From RGIG995 sp045635765 (lineage in GTDB: Bacteria; Bacillota; Clostridia; Oscillospirales; UBA644): a stretch of DNA of 22,885 nucleotides. Positions 1-6,177 of this stretch are shown one piece after another. The notes beneath the pieces were generated by a model. It had not been told where the DNA came from. It saw only the letters and a list, made by a program, of their open reading frames with translations, and made no database searches. The stretch lies in contig JAZTWH010000086.1 in the NCBI GenBank assembly GCA_045635765.1, forward strand, positions 1-22,885. Reading direction: 5' to 3'. Each line of letters opens with the position of its first letter. Within the stretch, counting starts at the first letter, position 1. The position numbers and the translations under genes were made by a program.

Positions 1-27
1 GGGGGGGGGGGGGGGGGGGGGGGGGGG
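1..27. repeat. 27-base poly-G run at window edge
   Basis: The first 27 bases are all G, followed by further G-rich sequence to about position 37. On the minus strand this would encode consecutive prolines at the truncated end of the gene starting at 208. A perfect run this long at the very end of a window is more likely a contig-end or two-colour sequencing artefact than biology. The protein sequence beyond about residue 58 of that gene should not be trusted. Confidence 0.85.
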
Positions 28-208
28 CGGGGCGGGGGTAGACGGCCATGGTTACTCGCTGGCGGTCGACCACGAAGGCGTCCACGGCGGTCAGGTCCGG
101 ACCCAGGGATTGCAACACCTCCGTCAGTTGTTCCCGGGGGAACACCAACAGCACCGCCCCGGGGCGGAGGTCGGCCCCCGTTACCGTTTCTTCCAAATTA
201 AATTTCAT
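1..208 (-). CDS. Unrecognised gene, partial, downstream of dapA
   Basis: I do not recognise this product. The reading frame begins with ATG at 208, overlaps the dapA stop codon as ATGA, and has a strong ribosome site (AAGGAGG) inside the end of dapA, so it is almost certainly translated and coupled to dapA. About 58 residues can be read before the sequence degenerates into proline codons at the poly-G edge. The start is MKFNLEETVTGADLRPG, then a hydrophobic stretch with AVLLVFPREQ and an acidic/valine-rich part with DAFVVDRQRV. It does not resemble DapB, the usual dapA partner, because there is no N-terminal nucleotide-binding glycine motif. The 3' end lies outside the window or is lost in the artefact. 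Confidence 0.6.
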   Translation of the reverse strand, partial: MKFNLEETVTGADLRPGAVLLVFPREQLTEVLQSLGPDLTAVDAFVVDRQRVTMAVYPRPAPPPPPPPP

Positions 209-1098
209 TGCCAATCCTCCTTCAACCAGGGGGTTACGGCGTCCCACACCCGTTCCTTTTCTTCGGCAGACAGGGGACACAGGGGCAGACGCAAAAATTG
301 CTCCGGGTATCCCAAGCACTCCAGGGCTCCCTTGACGGGAATGGGGTTGGTCCGGGAAAACAATGCCGCGATGAGGGGCATCAGCCGAATCTGAAGGGAT
401 GCGGCCTGCCGGAAATCCCCGGAAAACCACTTCTCACAAAGATTATGTACCACCCGCGGCAAAATATTCGACGCCACCGAGATCACCCCCAAAGCTCCGA
501 TGGAAAGGAAAGGCACGATGCACCCGTCGTCCCCGGAATAGATTGGCAGGTCGTCTCCGCAGAGATTCCGCACCGTAGCCGCCGACTGCACAGAGCCGTT
601 GGCCTCCTTCAAACCCACCACATTGGGATGCTCTGACAGTTTTTTCAAGGTTTCGGGGGCAATGGCACACCCGGTCCGGCCCGGAACGTTATACACGATG
701 AGGGGGGACCCGCAGTCCGCCAGGGTCAGATAATGCTTTAAGATTCCCTCCTGTCCCGGCTTATTGTAATAGGGACAGACCGCCAGAATTCCGTCCACTC
801 CCAAATGCTGGGCACATTGGGTCATGGATACGGACTGAGCCGTATTGTTGGTTCCGGTCCCGGCGATGACGGGAACCCTCCCGGCGGCCTTCCACAGGGT
901 GTATTCGATGACCGAAAGACGCTCCTTTTCGCTCATGGTGGCACTCTCTCCGGTGGTTCCGCAGGGGACCAGAGCGTCGGTCCCGGCGGCGATCTGTGCA
1001 TCGATCAGCCGGCCCAGACTTTCGTAATCCACGGATCCGTCGGAGAAAAAGGGAGTCACCAACGCCGTCGCACTGCCCTGAAAGATCGGGGTTTTCAT
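205..1098 (-). CDS. dapA: 4-hydroxy-tetrahydrodipicolinate synthase
   Basis: DapA condenses pyruvate with aspartate semialdehyde, the first committed step of the diaminopimelate/lysine pathway, in the cytoplasm. The 297-residue product has the normal family length and TIM-barrel motifs in order: GTTGE at 47-51, tyrosine pair Y110-Y111, YNVPGRTG at 136-143 (catalytic Y136, substrate-binding R141), and the Schiff-base lysine in GLKEANGS at K164. I chose the ATG at 1098 because AAGGAGG sits just upstream and the protein begins MKTPIFQGSATALVTPF, as in homologues; the open frame reaches further upstream but without family similarity. It is divergent from the ZIP transporter gene (99-base gap) and shares an ATGA overlap with the next gene. 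I could not place a convincing promoter in the divergent gap. Confidence 0.95.
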   Translation of the reverse strand: MKTPIFQGSATALVTPFFSDGSVDYESLGRLIDAQIAAGTDALVPCGTTGESATMSEKERLSVIEYTLWKAAGRVPVIAGTGTNNTAQSVSMTQCAQHLGVDGILAVCPYYNKPGQEGILKHYLTLADCGSPLIVYNVPGRTGCAIAPETLKKLSEHPNVVGLKEANGSVQSAATVRNLCGDDLPIYSGDDGCIVPFLSIGALGVISVASNILPRVVHNLCEKWFSGDFRQAASLQIRLMPLIAALFSRTNPIPVKGALECLGYPEQFLRLPLCPLSAEEKERVWDAVTPWLKEDWQ

Positions 1099-1197
1099 AA
1101 AATCAGCCTCCTTGGTTGCAGTTTCCTGTTCTATCCTATTCCGCACCCCTTCCTTTCGTTCGGCATATTCTGTCGTAGACCGAAAGGAGAAATACAA

Positions 1198-1980
1198 ATG
1201 CACTTAGAATTACTTTGCGGACTGCTTCTGCCGTTCCTGGGGACGGCCTTGGGAGCCGGTTGCGTATTTTTTATGAAAAAGAACCTACATTCCCAACTTC
1301 GCCGGGCCCTGACGGGCTTTGCGGCAGGAGTGATGACGGCGGCTTCCGTGTGGAGCCTGCTGATTCCGGCCATGACCCGGGCCGAGGCCATGGGCCCCTT
1401 CGCCTTCGTCCCCGCCCTTGCGGGATTTTGGCTGGGAATCGGATTTTTATTGCTCTTGGATCGGGTCATCCCCCACCTTCATTTGGGAAACGGACTTACG
1501 GAAGGCCCCAAAAGCAGGCTGAAACGCACCTCAAAGCTGGTTTTGGCCGTCACCCTACACAATCTGCCCGAGGGAATGGCCGTAGGTGCCGTCCTTGCGG
1601 GATGGCTGCAGGGGGAACCGGGAATCACATCCCCCACGGTCATCGCCTTGGCGGTGGGCATCGCCTTGCAAAATTTCCCCGAAGGAGCCATCATTTCCCT
1701 TCCCCTCCGGGCCGAGGGAATGAAGCTGGGGAAATCCTTCGGAATGGGGTCCCTGTCGGGAATCGTAGAACCCATCGGGGCGGCCTTGACCCTGTTGGCC
1801 GCGGGCCTCATCACCCCGGCCCTACCCGTGCTCCTCTCCTTCGCCGCCGGTGCTATGATCTTCGTGGTAGTGGAAGAGCTGATCCCCGAAATGGCAGAGG
1901 GCGACCGGGCAAACCTGGGCACCATTTTCTTCGGCCTGGGATTCTCCCTCATGATGGCCCTGGACGTGGCCCTGGGATAA
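1198..1980 (+). CDS. ZIP family metal (zinc) transporter
   Basis: A 260-residue polytopic membrane protein of the ZIP family, which moves Zn2+ or related divalent metals into the cytoplasm. The two family signature helices are clear: HNLPEG at 121-126 and QNFPEG at 158-163, which supply the metal-binding His/Asn/Glu residues of the binuclear site. EPIG at 191-194 and EELIPE at 226-231 follow in later helices. It is shorter than or similar to bacterial ZupT and GufA-type proteins, and has a histidine pair (HLH, 93-95) in the loop before the HNLPEG helix. The ATG at 1198 is preceded by GAAAGGAGAA. It stands alone: divergent from dapA and separated from queA by 224 bases. Metal specificity cannot be read from the sequence. 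Confidence 0.9.
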   Translation: MHLELLCGLLLPFLGTALGAGCVFFMKKNLHSQLRRALTGFAAGVMTAASVWSLLIPAMTRAEAMGPFAFVPALAGFWLGIGFLLLLDRVIPHLHLGNGLTEGPKSRLKRTSKLVLAVTLHNLPEGMAVGAVLAGWLQGEPGITSPTVIALAVGIALQNFPEGAIISLPLRAEGMKLGKSFGMGSLSGIVEPIGAALTLLAAGLITPALPVLLSFAAGAMIFVVVEELIPEMAEGDRANLGTIFFGLGFSLMMALDVALG

Positions 1981-2005
1981 CCGCCCTTCCCCCAAAGCAG
2001 GCCCC

Positions 2006-2112
2006 GGAGGGACGAAGTCCCGCCCTCAAAATAAACGAGACGACGAGATCCGTGTTTCCCGGAAGGGGAAAGGTATCCCTCGCCCTATGCGGAGAGGGGG
2101 CGGGAGGCGGAG
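2006..2112. repeat. GC-rich imperfect palindromes between ZIP gene and queA
   Basis: The space after the ZIP gene holds a hairpin with stem GGGAC/GTCCC around GAA (2009-2021), extended by flanking GG/CC pairs. Further on, about 2072-2112, lies a longer imperfect inverted repeat built on CCTCGCCC and GGGGCGGGAGG. Neither is followed by a T tract, so they are not textbook terminators. They resemble dispersed extragenic palindromes. Confidence 0.4.
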
Positions 2113-2136
2113 TTGGAGAATCTTTTCCGTTGCCTC

Positions 2137-2165
2137 TTGCAATTGGGGGAAAAATGTGATATACT
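2137..2165 (+). promoter_or_regulatory. Sigma-A promoter of queA
   Basis: TTGCAA at 2137-2142, a 17-base spacer, then TATACT at 2160-2165. This gives a start near 2172 and a short untranslated leader before the queA ATG at 2205. Five of six bases match consensus in the -10 box and four of six in the -35 box. Confidence 0.75.
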
Positions 2166-2204
2166 GTATTATATATCCCTATAGCTACGATTGAGGACAG
2201 GAAC

Positions 2205-3224
2205 ATGAAATTATCGGATTTTTCTTACGATCTGCCGGAAGACCGGATCGCCCAGACCCCCCTGCAGCAGCGGGACGCCAGCCGGTTGCTGATTTTGGAC
2301 CGCACCACGGGGGAATACGAGGATGGCCAATTTCAGGATATTCTGAAGTATTTTGAGCCGGGGGATTGTCTGATCGTCAACGACTCCCGGGTCATCCCCG
2401 CCCGTCTGCAGGCAAAGCGGCCCACGGGAGGGGCGGTGGAGATCTTTTTGCTCCGTCCCCGGGCTCACGATCAGTGGGAATGTCTGGTCAAGCCGGGCCG
2501 CAACGCCCGGGAGGGACAGGTTCTCCGGCTGGGGGACCTGACCGCCACGGTAACGGAGGTTTTGGGAGACGGAAACCGGGTCATTTCCTTTACCTGCGAC
2601 GACGGCGACGTAACGGAACGGCTGAAAGCCTTGGGAGAAGTGCCGTTACCTCCCTATATTCACGAAAAATTGGCCGACGGCGAACGGTATCAGACCGTTT
2701 ACTCCAAGGCTGAGGGATCGGTGGCCGCCCCCACCGCGGGATTGCATTTTACCCCGGAATTGCTCCGGGCTTTAGAGGACAAGGGAGTCGCCATCGGCCG
2801 GGTCACCCTTCACGTGGGGCTGGGGACCTTCCGCCCCGTGAAGGTGGAAGACCCCACCACCCATAAAATGCACTCGGAATACTACATTTTGCCCCAAGCC
2901 ACCGCCGATTTGATCAACGAGACCAAGGCCAAGGGGAAGCGGGTCACCGCCGTAGGGACCACCGCCACCCGGGTGCTGGAAACGGCGGGACGGACAGGCT
3001 TGCCCCTGACCGCCATGAGTGGGGATACGGATATTTTTATCTATCCCGGCTTTGAATTTCAGGTCATCGACCGGCTGATTACCAACTTTCATCTGCCCGA
3101 AAGCACTCTGATCATGCTGGTCTCCGCCTTCTCCCGACGGGAGTACGTCCTGGAGGCCTACCGCCACGCCGTAGAGGAAGGATACCGCTTCTTCTCCTTC
3201 GGAGACGCCATGTTCTTAAAATAA
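2205..3224 (+). CDS. queA: tRNA preQ1(34) S-adenosylmethionine ribosyltransferase-isomerase
   Basis: QueA transfers and isomerises the ribosyl part of S-adenosylmethionine onto preQ1 at tRNA position 34, forming epoxyqueuosine. The 339-residue product has the normal length and family signatures throughout: the N-terminal MKLSDFSYDLPEDRIAQ, NDSRVIPARL at 59-68, GEVPLPPYI at 144-152, TAGLHFT at 177-183, LHVGLGTFRPV at 202-212, HSEYY at 223-227 and VGTTATRVLE at 250-259. The ribosome site is GAGGACAGGA before ATG. It is followed by tgt, the enzyme that acts one step earlier in the same pathway, so the two form a functional pair. A degraded copy of its own last 45 bases lies just downstream (3241-3285). 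Confidence 0.96.
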   Translation: MKLSDFSYDLPEDRIAQTPLQQRDASRLLILDRTTGEYEDGQFQDILKYFEPGDCLIVNDSRVIPARLQAKRPTGGAVEIFLLRPRAHDQWECLVKPGRNAREGQVLRLGDLTATVTEVLGDGNRVISFTCDDGDVTERLKALGEVPLPPYIHEKLADGERYQTVYSKAEGSVAAPTAGLHFTPELLRALEDKGVAIGRVTLHVGLGTFRPVKVEDPTTHKMHSEYYILPQATADLINETKAKGKRVTAVGTTATRVLETAGRTGLPLTAMSGDTDIFIYPGFEFQVIDRLITNFHLPESTLIMLVSAFSRREYVLEAYRHAVEEGYRFFSFGDAMFLK

Positions 3225-3240
3225 GCGAAAGGCAACGGAC

Positions 3241-3285
3241 GGATAACGCAAGGCAGTTCTTCGGGACGCCGTGTTTTTAAAATAA
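3241..3285 (+). repeat. Degraded duplicate of the queA 3' end
   Basis: Aligned without gaps to the last 45 bases of queA (3180-3224), this segment starts GGATAACGC (gene: GGATACCGC) and ends with an almost identical final block, GACGCC(G)TGTTT(T)TAAAATAA. Only the middle nine bases are unrelated. By eye 29 of 45 positions match, 16 of them in the last 18 bases. It looks like a decayed tandem duplication of the gene end. Confidence 0.6.
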
Positions 3286-3330
3286 ATATTCCCCGGTCGG
3301 GCAATCCCCGGAGGAGAGGAAAATTTATTT
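3280..3330. repeat. 51-base imperfect palindrome between queA and tgt
   Basis: AAATAAATATTCC (3280-3292) is the reverse complement of GGAAAATTTATTT (3318-3330) except for one mismatch. The 25-base centre is GC-rich (CCGG-type palindromes). The arms could fold in RNA or act as a DNA site. It overlaps the end of the queA duplicate. Confidence 0.5.
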
Positions 3331-3382
3331 CGGAAAAGTTCAGGATTCGTGGGGCTGTTTTCCCCATAGAAAGGACAAAAAA

Positions 3383-4513
3383 ATGTTTACTTTGTTGAAA
3401 ACCGAAGGGGCCGCACGACGGGGCCGGTTTGAGACCGTGCACGGGACCATCGAGACCCCGGTGTTCATGAACGTGGGCACCGCCGCCGCCATCAAGGGGG
3501 GGCTTTCCGCCCCGGATCTGAAGGAATTGGGCACTCAGGTTTTGCTCTGCAACACCTATCATCTTCACCTGCGTCCCGGGGACGGAATCGTCGCCGCCCA
3601 GGGGGGGCTTCACCGATTCACCCGGTGGGATAAGCCCATCCTGACCGACAGCGGCGGATTTCAGGTTTTTTCCCTTTCTTCCCTGCGGAAGATCAGCGAG
3701 GAGGGGGTCACCTTTGCCTCTCACTTAGACGGACACCGCATCTTTATGGGGCCCGAAGAGAGCATGCAGATTCAGTCCCATCTGGCCTCCACCATTGCCA
3801 TGGCATTCGACGAATGCGTTGAAAATCCTGCAGAATATGACTATGCCAAACGCTCCTGCGAACGGACCTTCCGTTGGTTGGTCCGTTGTCGGAAGGAGAT
3901 GGACCGGCTCAACGCACTCCCCGAGACCATTAACAAACGGCAGATGCTTTTCGGCATCAACCAGGGGTGCACCTATGAAGATTTGCGAATCAAACACATG
4001 AAGCAAATTGCCCAGCTGGACCTGGACGGCTACGCCATCGGCGGGCTTGCGGTGGGAGAGCCGGCCCCGGAAATGTATCGGGTCATCGAAGCCGTCGAGC
4101 CCTTCATGCCCAAGGACAAGCCCCGGTATCTGATGGGGGTGGGAACGCCGGTAAATATTTTGGAGGCGGTCCATCGGGGCGTGGACTTTTTCGACTGCGT
4201 CATGCCCTCCCGCAATGCCCGTCACGGGCACCTGTTCACCTCAAAGGGCATCATTAACATCAATAACGAAAAATATAAAAATGATGCATCCCCCATCGAC
4301 GACCAATGCGACTGTCCCACCTGCAAATCCTTCTCCCGGGCCTACGTCCGGCACCTGATTAAGGCCGACGAAATGCTGGGAGCCCGGCTGGTGGTCGCCC
4401 ACAATCTGCGGTTCTACAACAAGCTAATGGAGGATATCCGCTTCCACCTGGAGAAGGGCACCTTTGAATCCTTTTACCGGGAAAAGCGGGAAATTTACGG
4501 CGTAAGAATCTGA
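3383..4513 (+). CDS. tgt: tRNA-guanine transglycosylase (queuine/preQ1 inserting)
   Basis: Tgt exchanges guanine 34 of GUN-anticodon tRNAs for preQ1 during queuosine synthesis. The 376-residue protein is of normal bacterial length. Visible motifs are TDSGGFQ at 88-94 (general-base aspartate D89), GINQG at 191-195, GGLAVGE at 220-226 and FFDCVMPSRNARHG at 269-282 with the nucleophile D271. The structural zinc ligands are C309, C311, C314 and H340. The ATG at 3383 follows AGAAAGGAC. It lies 158 bases after queA; no separate promoter is evident, so co-transcription from the queA promoter is likely unless the palindrome at 3280-3330 interferes. Confidence 0.97.
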   Translation: MFTLLKTEGAARRGRFETVHGTIETPVFMNVGTAAAIKGGLSAPDLKELGTQVLLCNTYHLHLRPGDGIVAAQGGLHRFTRWDKPILTDSGGFQVFSLSSLRKISEEGVTFASHLDGHRIFMGPEESMQIQSHLASTIAMAFDECVENPAEYDYAKRSCERTFRWLVRCRKEMDRLNALPETINKRQMLFGINQGCTYEDLRIKHMKQIAQLDLDGYAIGGLAVGEPAPEMYRVIEAVEPFMPKDKPRYLMGVGTPVNILEAVHRGVDFFDCVMPSRNARHGHLFTSKGIININNEKYKNDASPIDDQCDCPTCKSFSRAYVRHLIKADEMLGARLVVAHNLRFYNKLMEDIRFHLEKGTFESFYREKREIYGVRI

Positions 4514-4630
4514 CCCAAAGGCCCACCTTACAGGGGTCCGCCTCCCTTCCGCTTCCCTTCCGTTTCTGGAAAAAAAGGAGAGAAACGTTCCCCTTTTGCT
4601 CACAGTTTAAAAAAACGTTCCAATTTCGCC

Positions 4631-4659
4631 CTGAAAATCTTACACTTGGCACATATAAT
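4631..4659 (+). promoter_or_regulatory. Sigma-A promoter of yajC
   Basis: CTGAAA at 4631-4636, a 17-base spacer, then a perfect TATAAT at 4654-4659. Transcription would start near 4666, about 42 bases before the yajC ATG. This gives yajC its own expression, independent of queA-tgt. Confidence 0.75.
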
Positions 4660-4707
4660 AAGTCTAACCACATGAAATTTTATCCAAAAAAACGGAGGTA
4701 AATACCA

Positions 4708-5061
4708 ATGAATCTTGCAAATCTCATGCTTTTGGCCACCGACGCGGCAAACGGTGCGTCCGAACAAACTCCCCTTCAGGGCCTCTGGAGCATCCTGGTC
4801 TCCGTTCTGCCCTTCGCCGTCATCATCGTGGTCTTTTACTTCTTCCTCATCCGTCCCCAGAAGAAGCAACAGAAGGAAACCGAAAAAATGCGGTCCTCCA
4901 TTGAAGAGGGCGACCAGGTGACCACCATCGGCGGCATCGTCGGTACCGTCCGTCAGGTAAAGGACAACGGTGAGCTGTACGTCATCGAAACCGGTGCAAA
5001 CAACGACCGGCTGACCATCCACAAGTGGGCCATCCAAAGCAAAGACACCATTTCTGAGTAA
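4708..5061 (+). CDS. yajC: Preprotein translocase subunit YajC
   Basis: YajC is the small accessory membrane subunit that associates with SecDF at the Sec translocon. The 117-residue protein has a short N-terminal tail, one transmembrane helix at about 27-48, the family signature FFLIRPQKKQQKE at 45-57, and the cytoplasmic GDQVTTIGGIVGTV block at 68-81, followed by a beta-rich tail ending in an acidic stretch. The ribosome site ACGGAGG precedes the ATG. The tgt-yajC order is common in bacteria. Unlike the classical arrangement, secD/secF do not follow; a strong terminator ends the unit at 5079-5110. Confidence 0.93.
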   Translation: MNLANLMLLATDAANGASEQTPLQGLWSILVSVLPFAVIIVVFYFFLIRPQKKQQKETEKMRSSIEEGDQVTTIGGIVGTVRQVKDNGELYVIETGANNDRLTIHKWAIQSKDTISE

Positions 5062-5078
5062 AAACCCTTCCCCGTCTT

Positions 5079-5117
5079 GCCCCCTTCCGGAACATCCTCC
5101 GGAAGGGGGCAGATTTT
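5079..5117 (+). terminator. Intrinsic terminator after yajC
   Basis: A perfect 13-base-pair stem, GCCCCCTTCCGGA (5079-5091) with its exact complement (5098-5110), closed by a 6-base loop and followed by AGATTTTTG. It lies 17 bases after the yajC stop codon. Confidence 0.92.
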
Positions 5118-5166
5118 TGCAAAAATCGGACGGCCCTTTTCTCCTGTGGCACATTTTTTGAGCACG

Positions 5167-5226
5167 GAACCGCCCGTCCCCGGGGGGGATTGTTTTTACC
5201 ACACTCCCCCCGGGGCCGGCGGGTTC
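5167..5226. repeat. 60-base imperfect inverted repeat
   Basis: Left arm GAACCGCCCG plus CCCCGGGGGGGA; right arm TCCCCCCGGGG plus CCGGCGGGTTC. The arms pair along about 20 positions with small bulges around a T-rich loop. There is no T tract on either side, so it is not a standard terminator. It lies between the yajC terminator and the next gene's ribosome site and may be a leader structure or a dispersed palindrome. Confidence 0.5.
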
Positions 5227-5284
5227 TACGGGACGGCCCTGCCGCATAAGGTTGAGTAAGAGACTTTGTGGGGAGGAACCTTTT

Positions 5285-5665
5285 ATGGAACAATCGTCTG
5301 CCCGTTTGGTTCGGACGGCAAAGGGAGCGTTGTTGGGCCTTTGCGTGGCTCTGGCGGCCGCCGTGTTGTTGACCTTTTTCTTTTCGGCACTTCTTACCTT
5401 GGGGGTCCCGGAGGGGATTGTCCCGTTTTTTGCCCATTTGACGGTGCTGTTGGCCGCCGCAGGCGGGGGAATGGCGGCCGGAATCAAGGGGAAAACCAAC
5501 GGCCTGCTTTCGGGCCTTTTCACCGCCGCCGCCCTGTTTTTACTTCACTTTCTTGGGGCGGTCCTGTTCGGAGAAATCTCCCTCTCCTTCCTGACCTACC
5601 TGGGGGCGGAGGTCCTGGGAGGCATTTTGGGCGGAATTCTTGGGGTCAATCTGCGACGGGACTGA
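5285..5665 (+). CDS. Small four-helix membrane protein (TIGR04086/YrzE-like)
   Basis: A 126-residue, strongly hydrophobic protein with about four transmembrane segments (roughly 14-38, 44-66, 73-94 and 100-121), glycine-rich turns (GGGMAAGIKGK at 60-70, GGILGGILG at 112-120), and basic ends. Position after yajC and this topology match the TIGR04086 membrane family found in that place in many Clostridia; its function is unknown. I chose the ATG at 5285, preceded by GGGGAGGAACC, over an in-frame upstream start without a ribosome site. The six-cysteine peptide and its radical-SAM maturase that often follow in Clostridia are absent here. The family assignment rests on position and topology rather than on catalytic residues. 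Confidence 0.75.
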   Translation: MEQSSARLVRTAKGALLGLCVALAAAVLLTFFFSALLTLGVPEGIVPFFAHLTVLLAAAGGGMAAGIKGKTNGLLSGLFTAAALFLLHFLGAVLFGEISLSFLTYLGAEVLGGILGGILGVNLRRD

Positions 5666-5777
5666 CCACCGTTTCCCCCGGTTCCCCATTTTCGGCTACG
5701 GCAAAAATTGGTTTTTTGGATTCCATGATTTTCCCGTTCTTTTGGAGATACTAAGGGCAGAAAGGACGGGATTTATT

Positions 5778-6161
5778 ATGGAAGTTATTTTTTATCTTTT
5801 TGCCTTTTGGCTTGGAGGGACCGTTTATCAGACCCTGGAGCTTTGGTGGCGGCGGAGGACCCATTGGACCATGTTTTTGGCGGGGGGAACCTGTGCCGTA
5901 TTGCTGGAGTTTTTGTGCAACGGCGTATTTTTTGACCTTCCGCTGCCCTTTAAATGCTTGCTGGGGGCTTTGATTATCACCGCCGTGGAATTTGTTTTCG
6001 GATGCATCGTCAATCTGAAAATGGGAATGAACGTCTGGGATTACTCCAATCTGCGGGGGAACGTCTTGGGGCAGGTCTGTCCCTATTTTTCGGCCCTTTG
6101 GTGCGTTTTGTCCCTGCCGGCCCTGTTGCTTTTGAACCTACTGCACACCGTCATCGTCTGA
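5778..6161 (+). CDS. Putative ABC-transporter type IV family membrane protein (CmpB-like, PF06541)
   Basis: A 127-residue membrane protein with about four helices. The pattern THWTMFLAGG at 28-37, EFVFGCIVN at 71-79 and VWDYSNLRGNVLGQVC at 86-101 is the recognisable signature of the small family named putative ABC-transporter type IV. No ATPase partner lies nearby and transport has not been shown, so the name is only a label. Start ATG 5778 follows AGAAAGGACGGG. It lies 112 bases after the preceding membrane-protein gene and 16 bases before the DUF255 gene, so it is probably cotranscribed with the latter. Confidence 0.8.
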   Translation: MEVIFYLFAFWLGGTVYQTLELWWRRRTHWTMFLAGGTCAVLLEFLCNGVFFDLPLPFKCLLGALIITAVEFVFGCIVNLKMGMNVWDYSNLRGNVLGQVCPYFSALWCVLSLPALLLLNLLHTVIV

Positions 6162-6177
6162 CGAAAGGAGAGACCCC

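Noticed and set aside
1099..1197. Divergent promoters between dapA and the ZIP gene
   Set aside because: Only poor matches (for example TTGCAG with TATTCC at a 15-base spacing) were found, not good enough to annotate.
4600..5523. 307-codon minus-strand frame across yajC and its terminator
   Set aside because: It runs through a perfect intrinsic terminator and a recognised gene and has low-complexity acidic runs from the antisense of YajC.
5666..5777. Six-cysteine SCIFF peptide gene expected near yajC in many Clostridia
   Set aside because: All short frames in the gap were read for a cysteine-rich tail (CxxxCxxxC pattern); none is present.
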